Positions 44,943 to 57,800 of a stretch of DNA of 64,000 nt are shown one piece after another. Each line of letters begins with the position of its first letter. Within the stretch, counting starts at the first letter, position 1. Under the pieces are notes generated by a model. It was not told the origin of the DNA. It was given only the letters and a program-made list of their open reading frames with translations, and made no database searches. Source of the stretch: Platycnemis pennipes (lineage: Eukaryota; Arthropoda; Insecta; Odonata; Platycnemididae); assembly GCA_933228895.1 (NCBI GenBank), contig OW121855.1, positions 34,176,698-34,240,697 on the forward strand, in the 5' to 3' direction. The position numbers and the translations under genes were made by a program.

Positions 44943-46400
44943 ACTGGAACAGAAATATCACTGGTATAACTTATAATTCCCTGGCCAGACATTAACAAGA
45001 AATGTTTTAACATTTCAATATTTCATGTTCTACAGTTAATGCAAACTTCTAAAGATAATCCTACGTTATAACTAGCGGGAAACTCTGGGTTTGAAATTTG
45101 GAAGAATACTCGAGAGACGCTCTCTTGGATGAATTCTCACTCCCTTCGCGATGGAGTCCGACTGCGGTAATGATAGTCGAGGGAAATGCCCTTACTCTTT
45201 TCCCTTAGTCAGTGTTTGCTGATCGTGAACTATCGGTGAACCTGCATGATACCATTGTTCTCAAAATCGGAGCATCCCCGTTGTCTCTTCTATCTTGTCC
45301 TTGTCTTGGTCTTCATCTTGCTTTGTCATAAATATTGCGGAAGGTAAACTAGGGAGGCAGCAGTTATCGAGTCATGTTTGTTCTGTTTTAACTGTCAAGA
45401 TGGATAGCTCGTAGAAGTGAAACCGTGCTTTTCTCCCAATAATATCCAACCGAGGCTTTCTCCTAAATTACGTTCGTAGTCACTGCAAGTCATTCAGTTC
45501 AACAATCTTCGTCATTTTAAATTTTAAGTCGCAGCACCTAATAATTGGGCAATTTCGTAAAGGAAAGGAGATTGAATCCTTTGAAATCCTCTATGGTCTA
45601 TCGAAATACGTCCTTTTCCTGCTTGAAAAACGCTGAGTTTCATCTGTGTAGGAATTTGACGAATGAGTCGACGAATTACCAACGTAATTTTATTTGAAAC
45701 AGAGTTGTAGGTTATGAGCAGTTGCATGCTGTAATAAATCCTGAAATCGGACATTTAGTAAACTGCCAGAATCTTCTTCGCAGGAAAAGTGATTTTGGAA
45801 TGAAAATGTACTAAGAAAATTCGATATTTAAGGTTAGATGTATTGGAGCGTATTTTCTGAGAATTTACCGAATATAAATTTTTCTTGTGACGTTAAAACC
45901 GCGACCGACCCTCAAAAAACCTTGTAATTAAATGCAAAGATGCTTTCAACCCAATTACTAAACGTGCAATGAAAATCATCAAATGCAGTAACTGTGACGG
46001 AAATCACGTTGACCAGCGTTCATAAATGTTAACAGCCAGATTAATGAGAATTTTAAAGCTTTTATTAACTCTCCTCAGATCACTTAAGCACCAGATCTTT
46101 CTTCCTTTATTAACATTACCCCGCGTTGCAGGGCCTTCTCCATCCACTCCTTTTGAAAGATACGTTTAGGAAAATGTATGATGACTTAGAAGTAACATAT
46201 TAAAGCTGGTAGTGGCGATTAACTGGGTGTAAAACAGGAGATGAACTCAGAAAAAATAATGGTTAAAACTTGTTTGTACATATATGCTTAGTTCCCCTGA
46301 GACGGAAGAATAAATTTTTTGACACTCGATCCTTGAACATGCAATACAAAGTTGCCCGTGTAAAAAAAAATTGTAATCTTAAATTGACTCCGCAGTACTG
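44943..46400. other. Upstream flank of copy B, no gene recognised
   Basis: Patchy similarity to the copy A upstream flank; open frames are not conserved between the two. Confidence 0.5.
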
Positions 46401-46419
46401 AATAGATTGATCCTGTGAT

Positions 46420-47400
46420 TTATTGATCGTGATATAAAAGTCTCGTTGGTAGTTGTAGTCTCTTAAAAGTAAAAGGGAGATCGATCTGGTAGAAGGGATA
46501 TCTGTGTAATGAATACTTATTCACCGTCAAGATCCTTGTAGAATATTCTTTATGCACCGCCTTGTTCCATTGGATAGTTTTTTTGGATTGAGGTTTCGCA
46601 ATAATATAATGGAATGGACAAATTTTGAGTGCTTGACGAAGTAGTGGCAATTTAGCCAGGTTGAGAGAATTAAGGAACTCCGATGGGAAATTGACATCGG
46701 CATCTATGGTAGGTATCGGAGGATTTATGTTCAGTAACGTCGCAGGTATCATAGCAAGTAGGAATCAGGCTATTTATTTCTTGGACCTCCTCCTTCTTAG
46801 CAGTAATAATTGTCCTCCACCACAACTAGTTTAGATCGAGATCGTTTTTTGAAGCATGGTGGTATACTATATCTATTAGCTCTGTGACGGACGATTCCAG
46901 TTTACAAAAATTGGGGCAAAATTTGATGTTGCCCGAAAATCTACTCTTAGTCTTCCCTCTGCGAATTCCAGGAGTCTGCTAGAGAAGGATTATTTATACC
47001 TCCTGAAGTACTACCATATTTTCTTTTAAACCAGTTATTTTCACATTTCCAATAAATTTAATGTTTTTAATAGGTGTGTATTTTATCGGCTGGTGTTGAG
47101 TTTGGAATTACTGGCATAGTTTTCCAAATCTCCGCCAAGGAGCACCAGAGCTCCACGGATAAGGTTGTAATTTCCTCTCACACCTTTCAAATTAACGTCG
47201 AGGACCTCGATGGCTTTCCTGTGGACCATGGTGCATTCATCCTATGCGATTAATTAACATGTTCTGAGCACCTGCGCTTGAGCACTTTCCAGTGCTACTC
47301 TCCTCCCATACTCTTTTAACATGTTCTCCTTCTCTTCTCTTTCTCAGTTCTTTTTTCGAAGAAACGGGTGCACTATTCCGTCGCCCTCCATCTCCCATTC
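46420..47400 (-). pseudogene. Helitron (PIF1-like helicase) relic upstream of copy B
   Basis: Minus-strand pieces in helicase order. SAQAQVLRTC-LIA then DECTMVHRKAIEVLDVNLKG and GALVLLGGDLE (47110-47290; a stop stands in place of the Trp before DECT). MPVIPNSTPADKIH after a frameshift (about 47080-47120). SSVTELIDIVYHHAS, the same stop after DLDLN as in the copy A relic, and TIITAKKEEVQEINSLI (46780-46900). VNFPSEFLNSLNLAKLPLL (46650-46710). FKRLQLPTRL near 46440. Inactive. Confidence 0.83.
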
Positions 47401-48007
47401 GAATTTTACTCCAAGGAAAAACAACGGGGAAGGCAGAGCGCTACCCATATCATCTAAACGGATATTTTGTTTCTCTTTACATACGATAGCCTCCCAGGCT
47501 AAGGCAACATTCCTGACATCCCATAGTTGTGCTCCCGTACCTTTTTAAATTATTAAATTTGTCACCCTTAACTCATGTTTTAAACATTTTCCCAGCAAGA
47601 CTCCACACATACGAATGATGTAAGTCTCCGGAATCGGTGAAAAAATAAATTATGTTACGTGAGGTAATGGAATTAGTTTCACATTTAATGTTTATATGAG
47701 TTGGAAATATTATTTCTTATCTCTCCTTATTAAGTAAAATAAAAAATAATTCACATCTTTAAACACCATTCGCATTCTAAAGCCTTAAATTCTTTATTTT
47801 ACCTTTACATACAGTTAACTTGAACAGTATCAGAAAGTTGCAATAAGAAATTTTTGACGCAATCTTTTGCAAACCCTTCATGCACAATTCATGTTACAGC
47901 CAACGCATCCCTTATGTTATGAAAGTTGTAAAGTATTACAATAATAATGCTTGCAGTAAAAATCGAAGGGATATTTATCAATGTCGTCTCCGTTTAACCT
48001 GATGCCT

Positions 48008-49319
48008 CACAGTGGGACCAAATCCCCAAAACGGGCCAAAAGTCCAAAAATAAAGTATTACAAATATCTTTTTTCTCTTTGAAACTCAGAAGAGAAATAT
48101 TTAGGGTGTATTATAGTACCAAAATTTATTAATTTTAGTGCACATTTGATATTTGAATTGCACCCATAATTGAATGTTCTGTCCATGCTCTTCGCCAGCG
48201 GTTTTTTGAACTAATATTCAACTACCACTTATTTCTCAAATTAGAATAATGTTGCCATTAAGCATACCTAAGTAAATGTATGCTTTGAGGTTTGATCTTT
48301 GAGTTCAGGTGACCCTATTATTTCATTTGCGTACATTAATTGGTATTAGGGAACGCATTTTTAAACTAATGCATTTTTAATGTGTTTGATGAGTAAATGG
48401 AGACCGACAAAAAAATCTTGAAAAATCCTGAGTTCTTTCCATTATTATATTGAAGTAAACACTTCTAACTTGTTTCTCTAAAATAATTACGTGCTACTAT
48501 GTGCTACTTTAGTAGATAATTTATGTCACCGGAGACGCTGCATGTAGCTGATTGCGAATTTATTGAGCATGGGCGCCGCCGCTGACAATGGGAAACGTAG
48601 TTAGGGCTTTGAGGGAGGGACGCATCATCAGGCAATGCGTTGGAACATGCCGTTAGTTGGGTTAGCTATAAGTCCTTATACCAACATGCAGCTACCAATG
48701 TTATCCATTGCTACACTCGTACTGGATATTTTTACCGTTATTCATATCCCTAATAGTACGAGGAAAAAAGGACATTTTGAATCTGTCAGTTCGGCAATCA
48801 ATTTCTCTAATTTTGTGATTATGGTCCAGTCTACCATAGTAAGTTGGGGTCCGCAAAATATTTTTAACATCATCACTGAAAATATGGTCTTGGAATTTGC
48901 TTAAAGATTAAGTCTTAATTTCAACCTACGATCTGACAATGATTCCCAATTTAATTCATTTAATAGACTGGTTACGCTAGTAAGGTTATCATACCGTCCC
49001 TTCACAAATCTTGCCGATCTTCGCTGCACACGTTCAAGTTCGTTATTTAGACCGATTTCGTAGGGATCCCATACACTGGCAGCATATTCCAAATGAGGTT
49101 TTACAAGGGAAAAGTAGCTGATTTCTCGTACATGAGGACGTATGAATGCAACATAACTTCCTTGTTAACTGCAGGTAAAGTTATGCTAATAGTAGATTTC
49201 AGATCTCCATTACTTACTGTTGTCAAGTAGATTGAATTTTATGCCATTCCCGTGAAAACAATGGCTTTTAAGAGCGAAATAGAATTTTGGCCCCGTTTTA
49301 GGGATTTGGTCCAACTGTG
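48008..49319. mobile_element. Putative DNA transposon with CACAGTG-type inverted repeats
   Basis: The ends form an inverted repeat of about 35 bp (left CACAGTGGGACCAAATCCCC; right complement CACAGTTGGACCAAATCCCT) with two substitutions and one indel. The possible 5-bp target repeats TGCCT/TGCCG match at four of five positions. CACWRTG ends with 5-bp duplications are known from Transib elements, but no transposase is visible here, so the class is open. A LINE fragment lies inside. Confidence 0.55.
48903..49140 (-). mobile_element. Non-LTR retrotransposon fragment (nested)
   Basis: VKPHLEYAASVWDPYEIGLN, ELERVQRRSARFVKGRY and NELNWESLSDRRLKLRLNL form the reverse-transcriptase C-terminal block of Jockey/CR1-like LINEs, open over about 70 codons. 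Sits inside the inverted-repeat element 48008-49319. Confidence 0.87.
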
Positions 49320-51696
49320 TGCCGTACTGCTGTGCTGGCAGATGTGATTTCTGAGGTTGGTTTCCTCCTTTCCGCAGAATTAAAAGACGGAAGTAAAATA
49401 CAGTCTTGTAAATTCATGCTTCAATATACAATTTCGCATCTGAAATACGCTAGCCTCGCACTTTGCCTTCAAAAACCCATGTTCTCCTCCAAACTCTCAT
49501 AATCCTATCTGTAGCACAAAATTGAAAATTTGGTTCATCGGATTACTGAGAAAGGTACTTCACCAGCAAGACTTCCGTGAATTGTGGAATAGCCGTACGG
49601 TTGGTATGAATACACTCCACGGCAGGTGTATCTCGGAATCCTCTCGTCAGGCTCTTCTTTTCTCCTTCACTTGCTCGTTGGTTACAAACTCGAAGTTTTC
49701 CTAAGTGTTAAACTCCTTTCACGTTCGATGTGGCCCGTTTGTAAAGTTCCTCAAGAGTGAATTTGTTTCTTATAATTTAGCTTCAGACTGGCACGATGGC
49801 TTGTCTTCAGTATTCCTTTAAATCCATCACTTGTATCCTTTCCCTGGGATGTGGTATAGAATGCCATTCAGCTTCGACCCCAAAATCTTGGCGATGCAAC
49901 AATTTCAACATTTTGTAGCGGTTCTAATATTGAGACCCGCAACGTCGAAAAAGTAAATTTTTTTAGTAGGTTAATTGTTAGACTATAGAGCTTGTTACAT
50001 TATAGAGCAGCGTCCTTTGAAATATGGCGTTATGCTTCATGCAATCTGAAATAATAACCACACTGAGGCGTACACACTTGATTGTTCATATTTCTATTGC
50101 AATATGTAATCGAATGTACCGTAGCCTGGCAGTTACTCCAGTGCAAACCTTTTTCTAATCATTGGTACAGAAATGAAAGTTTATCGGAAAAATCGCACAC
50201 AAAGAAAACTTCAAATGATTTCAGGTTTTCTCTTCCAAGTAATATACAATTTGCATACGAGCATTATATAGTCATGCCGTCGTACTCACATAATATGCTC
50301 AGGGAAAACCTCGCAGAACATTTTTAGAAACTTAATCTGAGTTGTCAAGGTACAGAAATTTTCCTGATTTTACATTGTTTGAAACATTTTTCATCATGTA
50401 AAGTGGGTGTGGGAAAATTCAACAAGGTGAAAAATATAGCTTAGGTAATAGGTCAGTAATAGTGTATGAGTTAATAATACTCAGTGCATGCCTCCAAGGA
50501 CAACAACCAGAGTACCGTTTATGGCGCAGCTGCACCTTCATACGGTGCTACTTTAGCAAATACATCTTAGGGGTCTCAGTAAGAGGCATGTATAAGTGCA
50601 GCGAAAGAAAGCAGGACTAATGAAATCTTGAGAGGTAGACTGGGGGTCGGTACGTCCAGGAAAAAAATCGTGACGAAGTTTGAACAACACTTTGAAATCG
50701 TAGGATCAAACATCTGCTATGGCTAAAAATTCTTTATATCAAGTAAATTTCAATTTAAAAAAACCTAAAAACAATCAGTAGCATTGGAAGCCGAAGGCGA
50801 GACAAGGTTTGCCTATTGCTCTCCGAGGCCGACCGCTATAAAGCCAGGTGACGCTCTTCATAGATTCTAGGGCTGTGGTCACACCTGGGCCAAGCAAATA
50901 CCAATATTCACGGGCAAAGAGTTGGTATACGGTTAAAATTTGGTGAGAAGATGAATGAGAAGGTTACGGAGATCTGAAGACACCAGAGTACCATAACGTC
51001 AGCCGGTAGGCGGGTGACCGGCAGGCGTCACGCCATCACTCAAAAATATTTTTCTTTCTTAAATGAAATATTACCTCTGGAAAACTTTTTTAGTTTGTAG
51101 AGGAGGGTTGTGTCTACAACATATAAAAAAATGAGCAAAATCGAAGGTTGAGGTACATCGTCATATTGACTTGAAGCTTTAAAATTGTTATAAACTTTAT
51201 AAAATTGTTTATATTTCACAATATAATCCCTTATTATATTTTTACAATTCAAGTTCTTTAAAATAAGCCCCTAAGAACGTCTGTAGCTCAAATAGTCTCG
51301 GAGATATACTGTAAAATGTGTAGTAACTTTTGCAAAATTATGAACATAACAGAAATATAACTCCAATTTATTCCTGACTATTGTTTTCCTGACTAACTCC
51401 AATTTATTCCGGTTAAGATTTTACTTAGGGATCGAAAATAGATATGCACTAAACCGACAATTGTTAATGTTCACTGCTGAAGACATCCACTAACTATAAC
51501 AGGAGAGCTGAACGAAAGTAATATAAGTAATATGAAATTTAGAATTATTATTTTGCTCTTGCGAACATTTGCACGTTTGCTTACTTTGGTACACATGCCA
51601 GACACACAATACAGTGAATATATGTGGAAGGTAATGAATACTTTCTCCCCCATTGTTTCTGAAGTGTCATCTCTTTAGGTATTTAAGTAATCATTC
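49320..51696. other. Intergenic stretch between copies B and C, no gene recognised
   Basis: Only short open frames without motifs (such as 49522-49704 plus and 51040-51252 minus). A polyadenylation-like AATAAT lies about 150 bases past the copy C stop. Confidence 0.45.
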
Positions 51697-51830
51697 TCAG
51701 CTGCTTGATGATAATTCTTCGATGGCTCGTTTGAGAAGTACAGGTCTGTCCAATTTTCCTCCCCCAGTGACAGGCAAGCTCTCTACAAACGCAACTCCCC
51801 CGTAAAGGTGCTTGTAGTCCTCTGCACTTT
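51697..51830 (-). CDS. Copy C exon 13 (motif A10, stop)
   Basis: YGGVAFVESLPVTGGGKLDR, then PVLLKRAIEELSSSS and TGA; 134 bases, single 26-bp unit where copy A has two. Confidence 0.93.
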
Positions 51831-54800
51831 CTGTTTAAAAGACAAAGAGAGACAAATTAAAGAACAATACTCATTCCGCCAGTAACCATGCCCATTAGTA
51901 GCGAAATCCTATTGACTACGGTTGGCATCCGGCCTTGGGTTGGAAATATGGGTGGAAAGAAATGGGCACTCGTAACCAAGAACTGGTTGGCTCTGGTTGG
52001 TTGACGTCACAACCCTCCAACGGCAACTGTATCCGCCAACCTCCAGCAGCGGACAGTAGTCATCAATATATTACCTACGATCTCAACGATCAATTTCAAC
52101 CCTGTTAAACCCCTCCCACAGGCTTTAAAGCATCGTAACATCCTTAAAGAACCCCCATAAAAATATTACGCTGAAAGGAATCCTCTGTCATTCGTTAGTG
52201 ATAAAACTGACATTCTTTTAAGGTACCTGATTTATATCTCAATTGTGTTATTTATTCTCTAATCATAATGTGTCATCGTCATTATTTACACAAGTAATGA
52301 ATTTACACTCTATCTTCTCCTTATTTAATGGAAAGCTGGACCCGCTCCCTGCCGATAGTGCATATAAAATATATTCGCCTATCCCCTCCCCCTCTTTCAG
52401 CAACACGTGATTTACCCCATGACATGAAAGACACTTTCAAAAATTAAAGGTTAATTCTTATGTTTTTTTCAAATGTCCACCAAATCTAAATGGCGCAAAT
52501 GTCAGAATCCGTCGACCTACCCAGACGACTTCTACTAATTAAGTCCTCTTCTTTACGTCTTCTCCTACACTCCTCTTGGTTTTCACTGCATGCAACAACT
52601 AAACAGTTCCTGTACACCTTATGCGCCCTTTCTCCCACGCATAATCTATTCATCGTAATAATGTGGGAAACTTCTTCCTATGCTATGGTCATTAATGTGG
52701 TATAGCACATATAAGTCCACTTTTACAAGTGGCACCTGCAGATAAGCCTTATGGGCTATTCGGGATCCATAAATAAATGTCTATTAGGGTCATAAGTGAC
52801 CTTAGAAGGTTGTGGCGGAGCACATCTTCGAGGTTTCTATACGTAGACCCCATAGAGAGTACTCCAACTTGACCTCCCTAAATATCTCAAATACGATATT
52901 TAAATAATGTCTATTTGTGATTTTTTGCTCTTAGGAGGAACAGTTATAACACATTCTCATATGTGTTGAATTCGCTCATATGTGATGCTGTACATAATGT
53001 TTACATATAATGGAATCAACAACGTATATTATTATTCTGAAACATTGTTCGCTCTGAAAGACCTTAGCTTGTCTAACAAGGAGTCCAGCTTAGCTTAGGG
53101 AAAAAATCCAGGATGATTGGTGTATATTATAGTGAAAAAGTACTTCACGCCAGGTATTATAAGTACTGCAGGGATTATAAGTAAAACTTTAATTACCAGC
53201 TACGTGTGCTTTGATGTCTTCTTCGGTTACTTTACACCCAGGTTTGAGGACTACATATGCCTTGGCAATAGATGTTTTCTCTGGATCAGGCACACCGACG
53301 ACTGCAGCTGATACTACAGCAGGGTGTTTCAAAATTATGGCCTCTACCTCAGAAGGTGATACCTGTGGTACAAAATTACAATTATGTTTAATGCTTGTGC
53401 CACGATTACAGTGTTAATTTAAAATCATTCTGATTTTTAGCCATTTCTATTCTATATTTCCGTGACAAAAGAGATCTCTCACGACTTTTTAAGAAAGTAG
53501 GCGATCAACTCGAAGATTAAATATTAAGATGAGGCTATATCTTAACTCGGAATAGCCTCAAAGGCATGTTAATTACGGATAATGAGCGTGAGGAAGAACT
53601 TCGTCCCTGGAGGCGTGCGTGCTTTGGTATGCTATGCTGACCCTTCAAATATTGGCAACACTTGAATGTTAAATGGACGTACCCAAATACTATGCACCTT
53701 TAACTTGCAGATAATTTTGTGTATGAAAAAAATTTCGTTTAAGAGCAGTGACTTCACTGACATCACCTGATGATGCCTGCTATTGATTAAAATCGGTGGA
53801 TAGTTTGACAAGAAAGTGAAGTAAATTAGTGCCAATTTTCTTTATGTCTTTGGATATAAGATGTCACAAAGTTTAACCTGACTCCATCAAATTCATTGCA
53901 TACATAATTCTTTATTCTATATTATCTTACCCAGTGTGCATGGCACTTGAATGTGAATTTTTCACGGTCCACAACGTACAAGTAATCCTCTTCATCGAAA
54001 TATACGATGTCTCCAGTGTCATACCAGCCATTTTCATCCACATAGGAACAAGAATCCTTCAGGTGAATGCGACGAAATCGTTAAATGGTTTCACGCACCA
54101 GGCGATGGAAAGAGAGAGAGAGTGAACATTTTTCAATGAATTTGTTATCCGTTAGATGAATAAGCTTACAAATGATATGAAAAATCCATTGATATGAAAT
54201 TAGGAATTATTGAATAGCATCATGCAAGAACAACGTGAAATTCAAATCTGATCGTGCCTTTGAGTTCAAAGATAACACCCGTGTACCAATGAAAAAATTG
54301 GGTAACATGTGAATGTTATTACATAGTACATGTAAAATAATATCATATATGTAAATGCAATGCACCTTACCTTTTTATCACAATCAGATATATAGCCCTT
54401 CATCATATGTTTAGTCTTCACCAAAAGCTTTCCTTTCTTATTTCTACCCAAGGATCTGCCAGTGGTAGTATCCACCACCTGAAACGAAAAAGTCTCTTCT
54501 GATATATGTATCTTCTGATATGATTGAAAATGGTCTGTTAATTATATCTCAGCAATGATTTCCTCCTTCATGAATAGATATTTTCGTTCTTTTTCCCTGT
54601 TTTTTTGTTATGAGGACGCTAATGAAGAGAAAATATCTAATATCATGTCCACACATACGAGTAGGAAATACATTGAAATAAGGATTTTTGATTTTTGCCA
54701 TAGTCTAGATGGATGATTATTCTTATAAAAATTTTTGTTTTAATAGTCGTTTGGATCCATTAAAAATGAGTGGTTGGTTAAGACATGCTTCACTTTTTGG

Positions 54801-57800
54801 TTAAGTTCAAGTTCAACGTGTCGTAAGCATTATAAGATCTAAAAAATGGATCTGAATCCACTTACCAATTAAGCGTTATTTGATTCATGACGTGGGTTAT
54901 ATTTGTGAGATACCAACCTTCGCAGTCACCACTGGTTCTAAAAGTCCAGATGACATATAGTTATCTGAAATGCAGAGAAGTAGGACTAACTTAATCCTTT
55001 GAACTTCAATATTGAATGGAGAAATGAAAGAGCGGTCGGGTGACTGTAATTTGTTATTTCTTTGGAACATGTATCAATTAATGAAAACAGTGGATGGACT
55101 TAGAAATTATCTTACCATTACTTGCCGTAACTTTTCACTTACCACCATCGAGAGTGTTGAATTTTGCTCCTGCTACTCTGTCGACCCCACTAGTATTTTT
55201 TGCAGAGGAGGGAACATGTAAATGAGATGCGGCTATCAAAAGAGTCTCTGATATGCCATAAACCTATGGGAATAACATGTTTAAAATATGAAATAAATAT
55301 TTATCATTTATTAAAGTGTGCTCAAATTACAATATAATGTAACCCATTCCTAAAGAGTTTGCCTTTTATCACATCACTGATATTTGCCAAAAATATAAGT
55401 TAAAAGTTACACGTTTCCTCAAAATCATAACTTGTGCTCAAACCGAAGGTTATTTTTTGATAGGTGAGAGTAGAGCTCACCCCGTACTAAGTCATCGGCG
55501 TGTGAAATTCACACGTTCAGGGTAGGGGGGCCAGTTCCTTTCCCTGGGCCACCTGCGATTCCCTACGAAGTTCTGACACGCAGAAAATCGAATCGCGAGG
55601 ATTTTAGAGGGGGGTGTCCAGAAAGGCTGTTGCCCGGGATTAAAACCCGGGTCAGTAGCTCAGCGCTTCCACTAGGCCACCACGACCCTCAAAAGCATAT
55701 CGTGATATATTTACTCTGCAAAATTGGTAAAATTCACGTTTCAAAAAGGCTCGGCATTGTTATTCAAAGCCGAAGCTCAGGATGGGTTTCTCGATGTAAT
55801 GCTTGAGCGCAGTGATGGAGCTTTGCTGTGTGTCGTGGCTGTTGCTAACATGAATCGAATATTTCCTGGAGAAAATGACCCAAAAGACGATTATTGGTAT
55901 TTGTACAGTGTATTACAACTGATGATTAAATTATCACCTATTACTGATGAATTAGATAACATTCGAGGAATGAGGATCATATTCACCTAGTGAAAAATAT
56001 GGCGATCTTGATATTATTGAACGTGATTTCGTCAATAGTGAGCACAAATCAGGGTCTATTATACGATTATTACGGAATGCCATTATTCTTATGGTGTCTG
56101 GAAAGTTTAGCTATCCTTTCCTTCAGTCCAGTACTTCGGATCTGAAAATCTGTCACTGAATCTCTTAAGATACGAAGAAAATGGGAAAAAGCGGAAGGAA
56201 ACCTGCAAGAACTATTAAAAGTCCAGGAGATGCCGATACTATAGAGTAGATGTAAGAAGGAATGTTTTAACGGTCCCAGTGCCATAAACGTTTTAGAGAC
56301 CTCTATTTTTTATGATACACGGAAAACCTCATTTTTTCCATTCGATTTGAACATCTTAACCAAATTCAAAGATCGCGAACTAGCCGCGAAAACTTTAACG
56401 GCGTTACCCGCTGGGATAGCACAATAGCATATTCCACTAAGAAAAAAATCATTCGTCTTGACCAGGACTCGAACCCGGACCCAGGGGCTTTAATTTCCAC
56501 AAAAAGCCTCTATAGTTTCTACAAAGAAAGAGGACGTCTTGGTAGCTTTAATGGTAGAGCACCTGGCCGGAAATCCACTGGTCCATGTTCGACTCCCGGT
56601 CAAGGCGAATGATTTTTTCTCTGAGGAATATCTGGTATTTTAATCGAATTTTATTGTTGAAAATAATTCCGTCACAAATTTCGTAAGATTTCGTACATAG
56701 GTTCATATAGTCAAGAGACTATTTAGTCAAGTAAAATGCTATTCAACAGGTTAGTTTCCTATTTATCTAGCCTGTAAAGTAACATCAGACTAAAACTAGC
56801 TGCAACTTTAACAAATAACTGGCCTTACCAACAATAAAATCACATGCGGCAGTTTTGCTTCCAAAGCTCTTGCTGTGGCGTAGTTCAATACTGATCCTGA
56901 GGATTGTATTATTTTCAAGAAGGTCATGTCAAAGTGTTCTATCTCTGGAAGCTGGAGAAACGCATGCACAGCGTACGGATGAAGAAACACACTCTCAGGC
57001 TGCGAAAAAATACCTTCTCAAAAGTTTTTCTAGCAAGTATTGAATCATTTTCATTGTGACACGTTCTTAAATATAGGTATTATTTCTGGAATAATCCAAT
57101 CTGGCCATATTTTGTACTGACCTTGTACTTAATAAGGTTTTTCATGAAGGACTCAAGGTCGCATTTCGATGAATTGTAGAATGAGCTGCCCTTCATAATG
57201 GTGAAGCTAGAGACAGCATAGAGGCTAGCGTAGAAATTCCCCACCGCAGCCATCAGCGAAGTGCCAGTCTTTCTAATTTAGAAAAATAATGGAAATAAAT
57301 GAGTAATTTTGTTTGTGAGATAATATTATCTGATTTCCTGAAAGATACCAATGGTGTATAGTGGAGGCATATTAAGGATCGTTATAATGGCTGCATTAGC
57401 GCGATAAAAAAGGATATTTGTTGTCATCGAATATTGGAAATGGAAAATTGGACAAATTCAACTAATTGCAATCGAAGGAATGAGAGATATAAGACACTAC
57501 CATAAAAGGGGATTTTATTGAAAATTAGTAACTAAACTAATAATAACACTCAATCTCTAAGAAGTGTGACTTCATCAAATTTATTGTAAAACGAAACACG
57601 TAATTAAATATACTCGTGTACATTTTCCCGTTCTCTAATTTGTAATCACAGTTATTCTTGCGATTTTGCTGTTGATATTAGGAGTTTTTGATGTTTTTTC
57701 CCGATAATAACCTCTTCGGGACCATCAATCCTTTGAACCGGACCCTGATCATATCCTCGTTAGTATGAAAGGTCACATGCACTCGTAAATAAACATAGGA

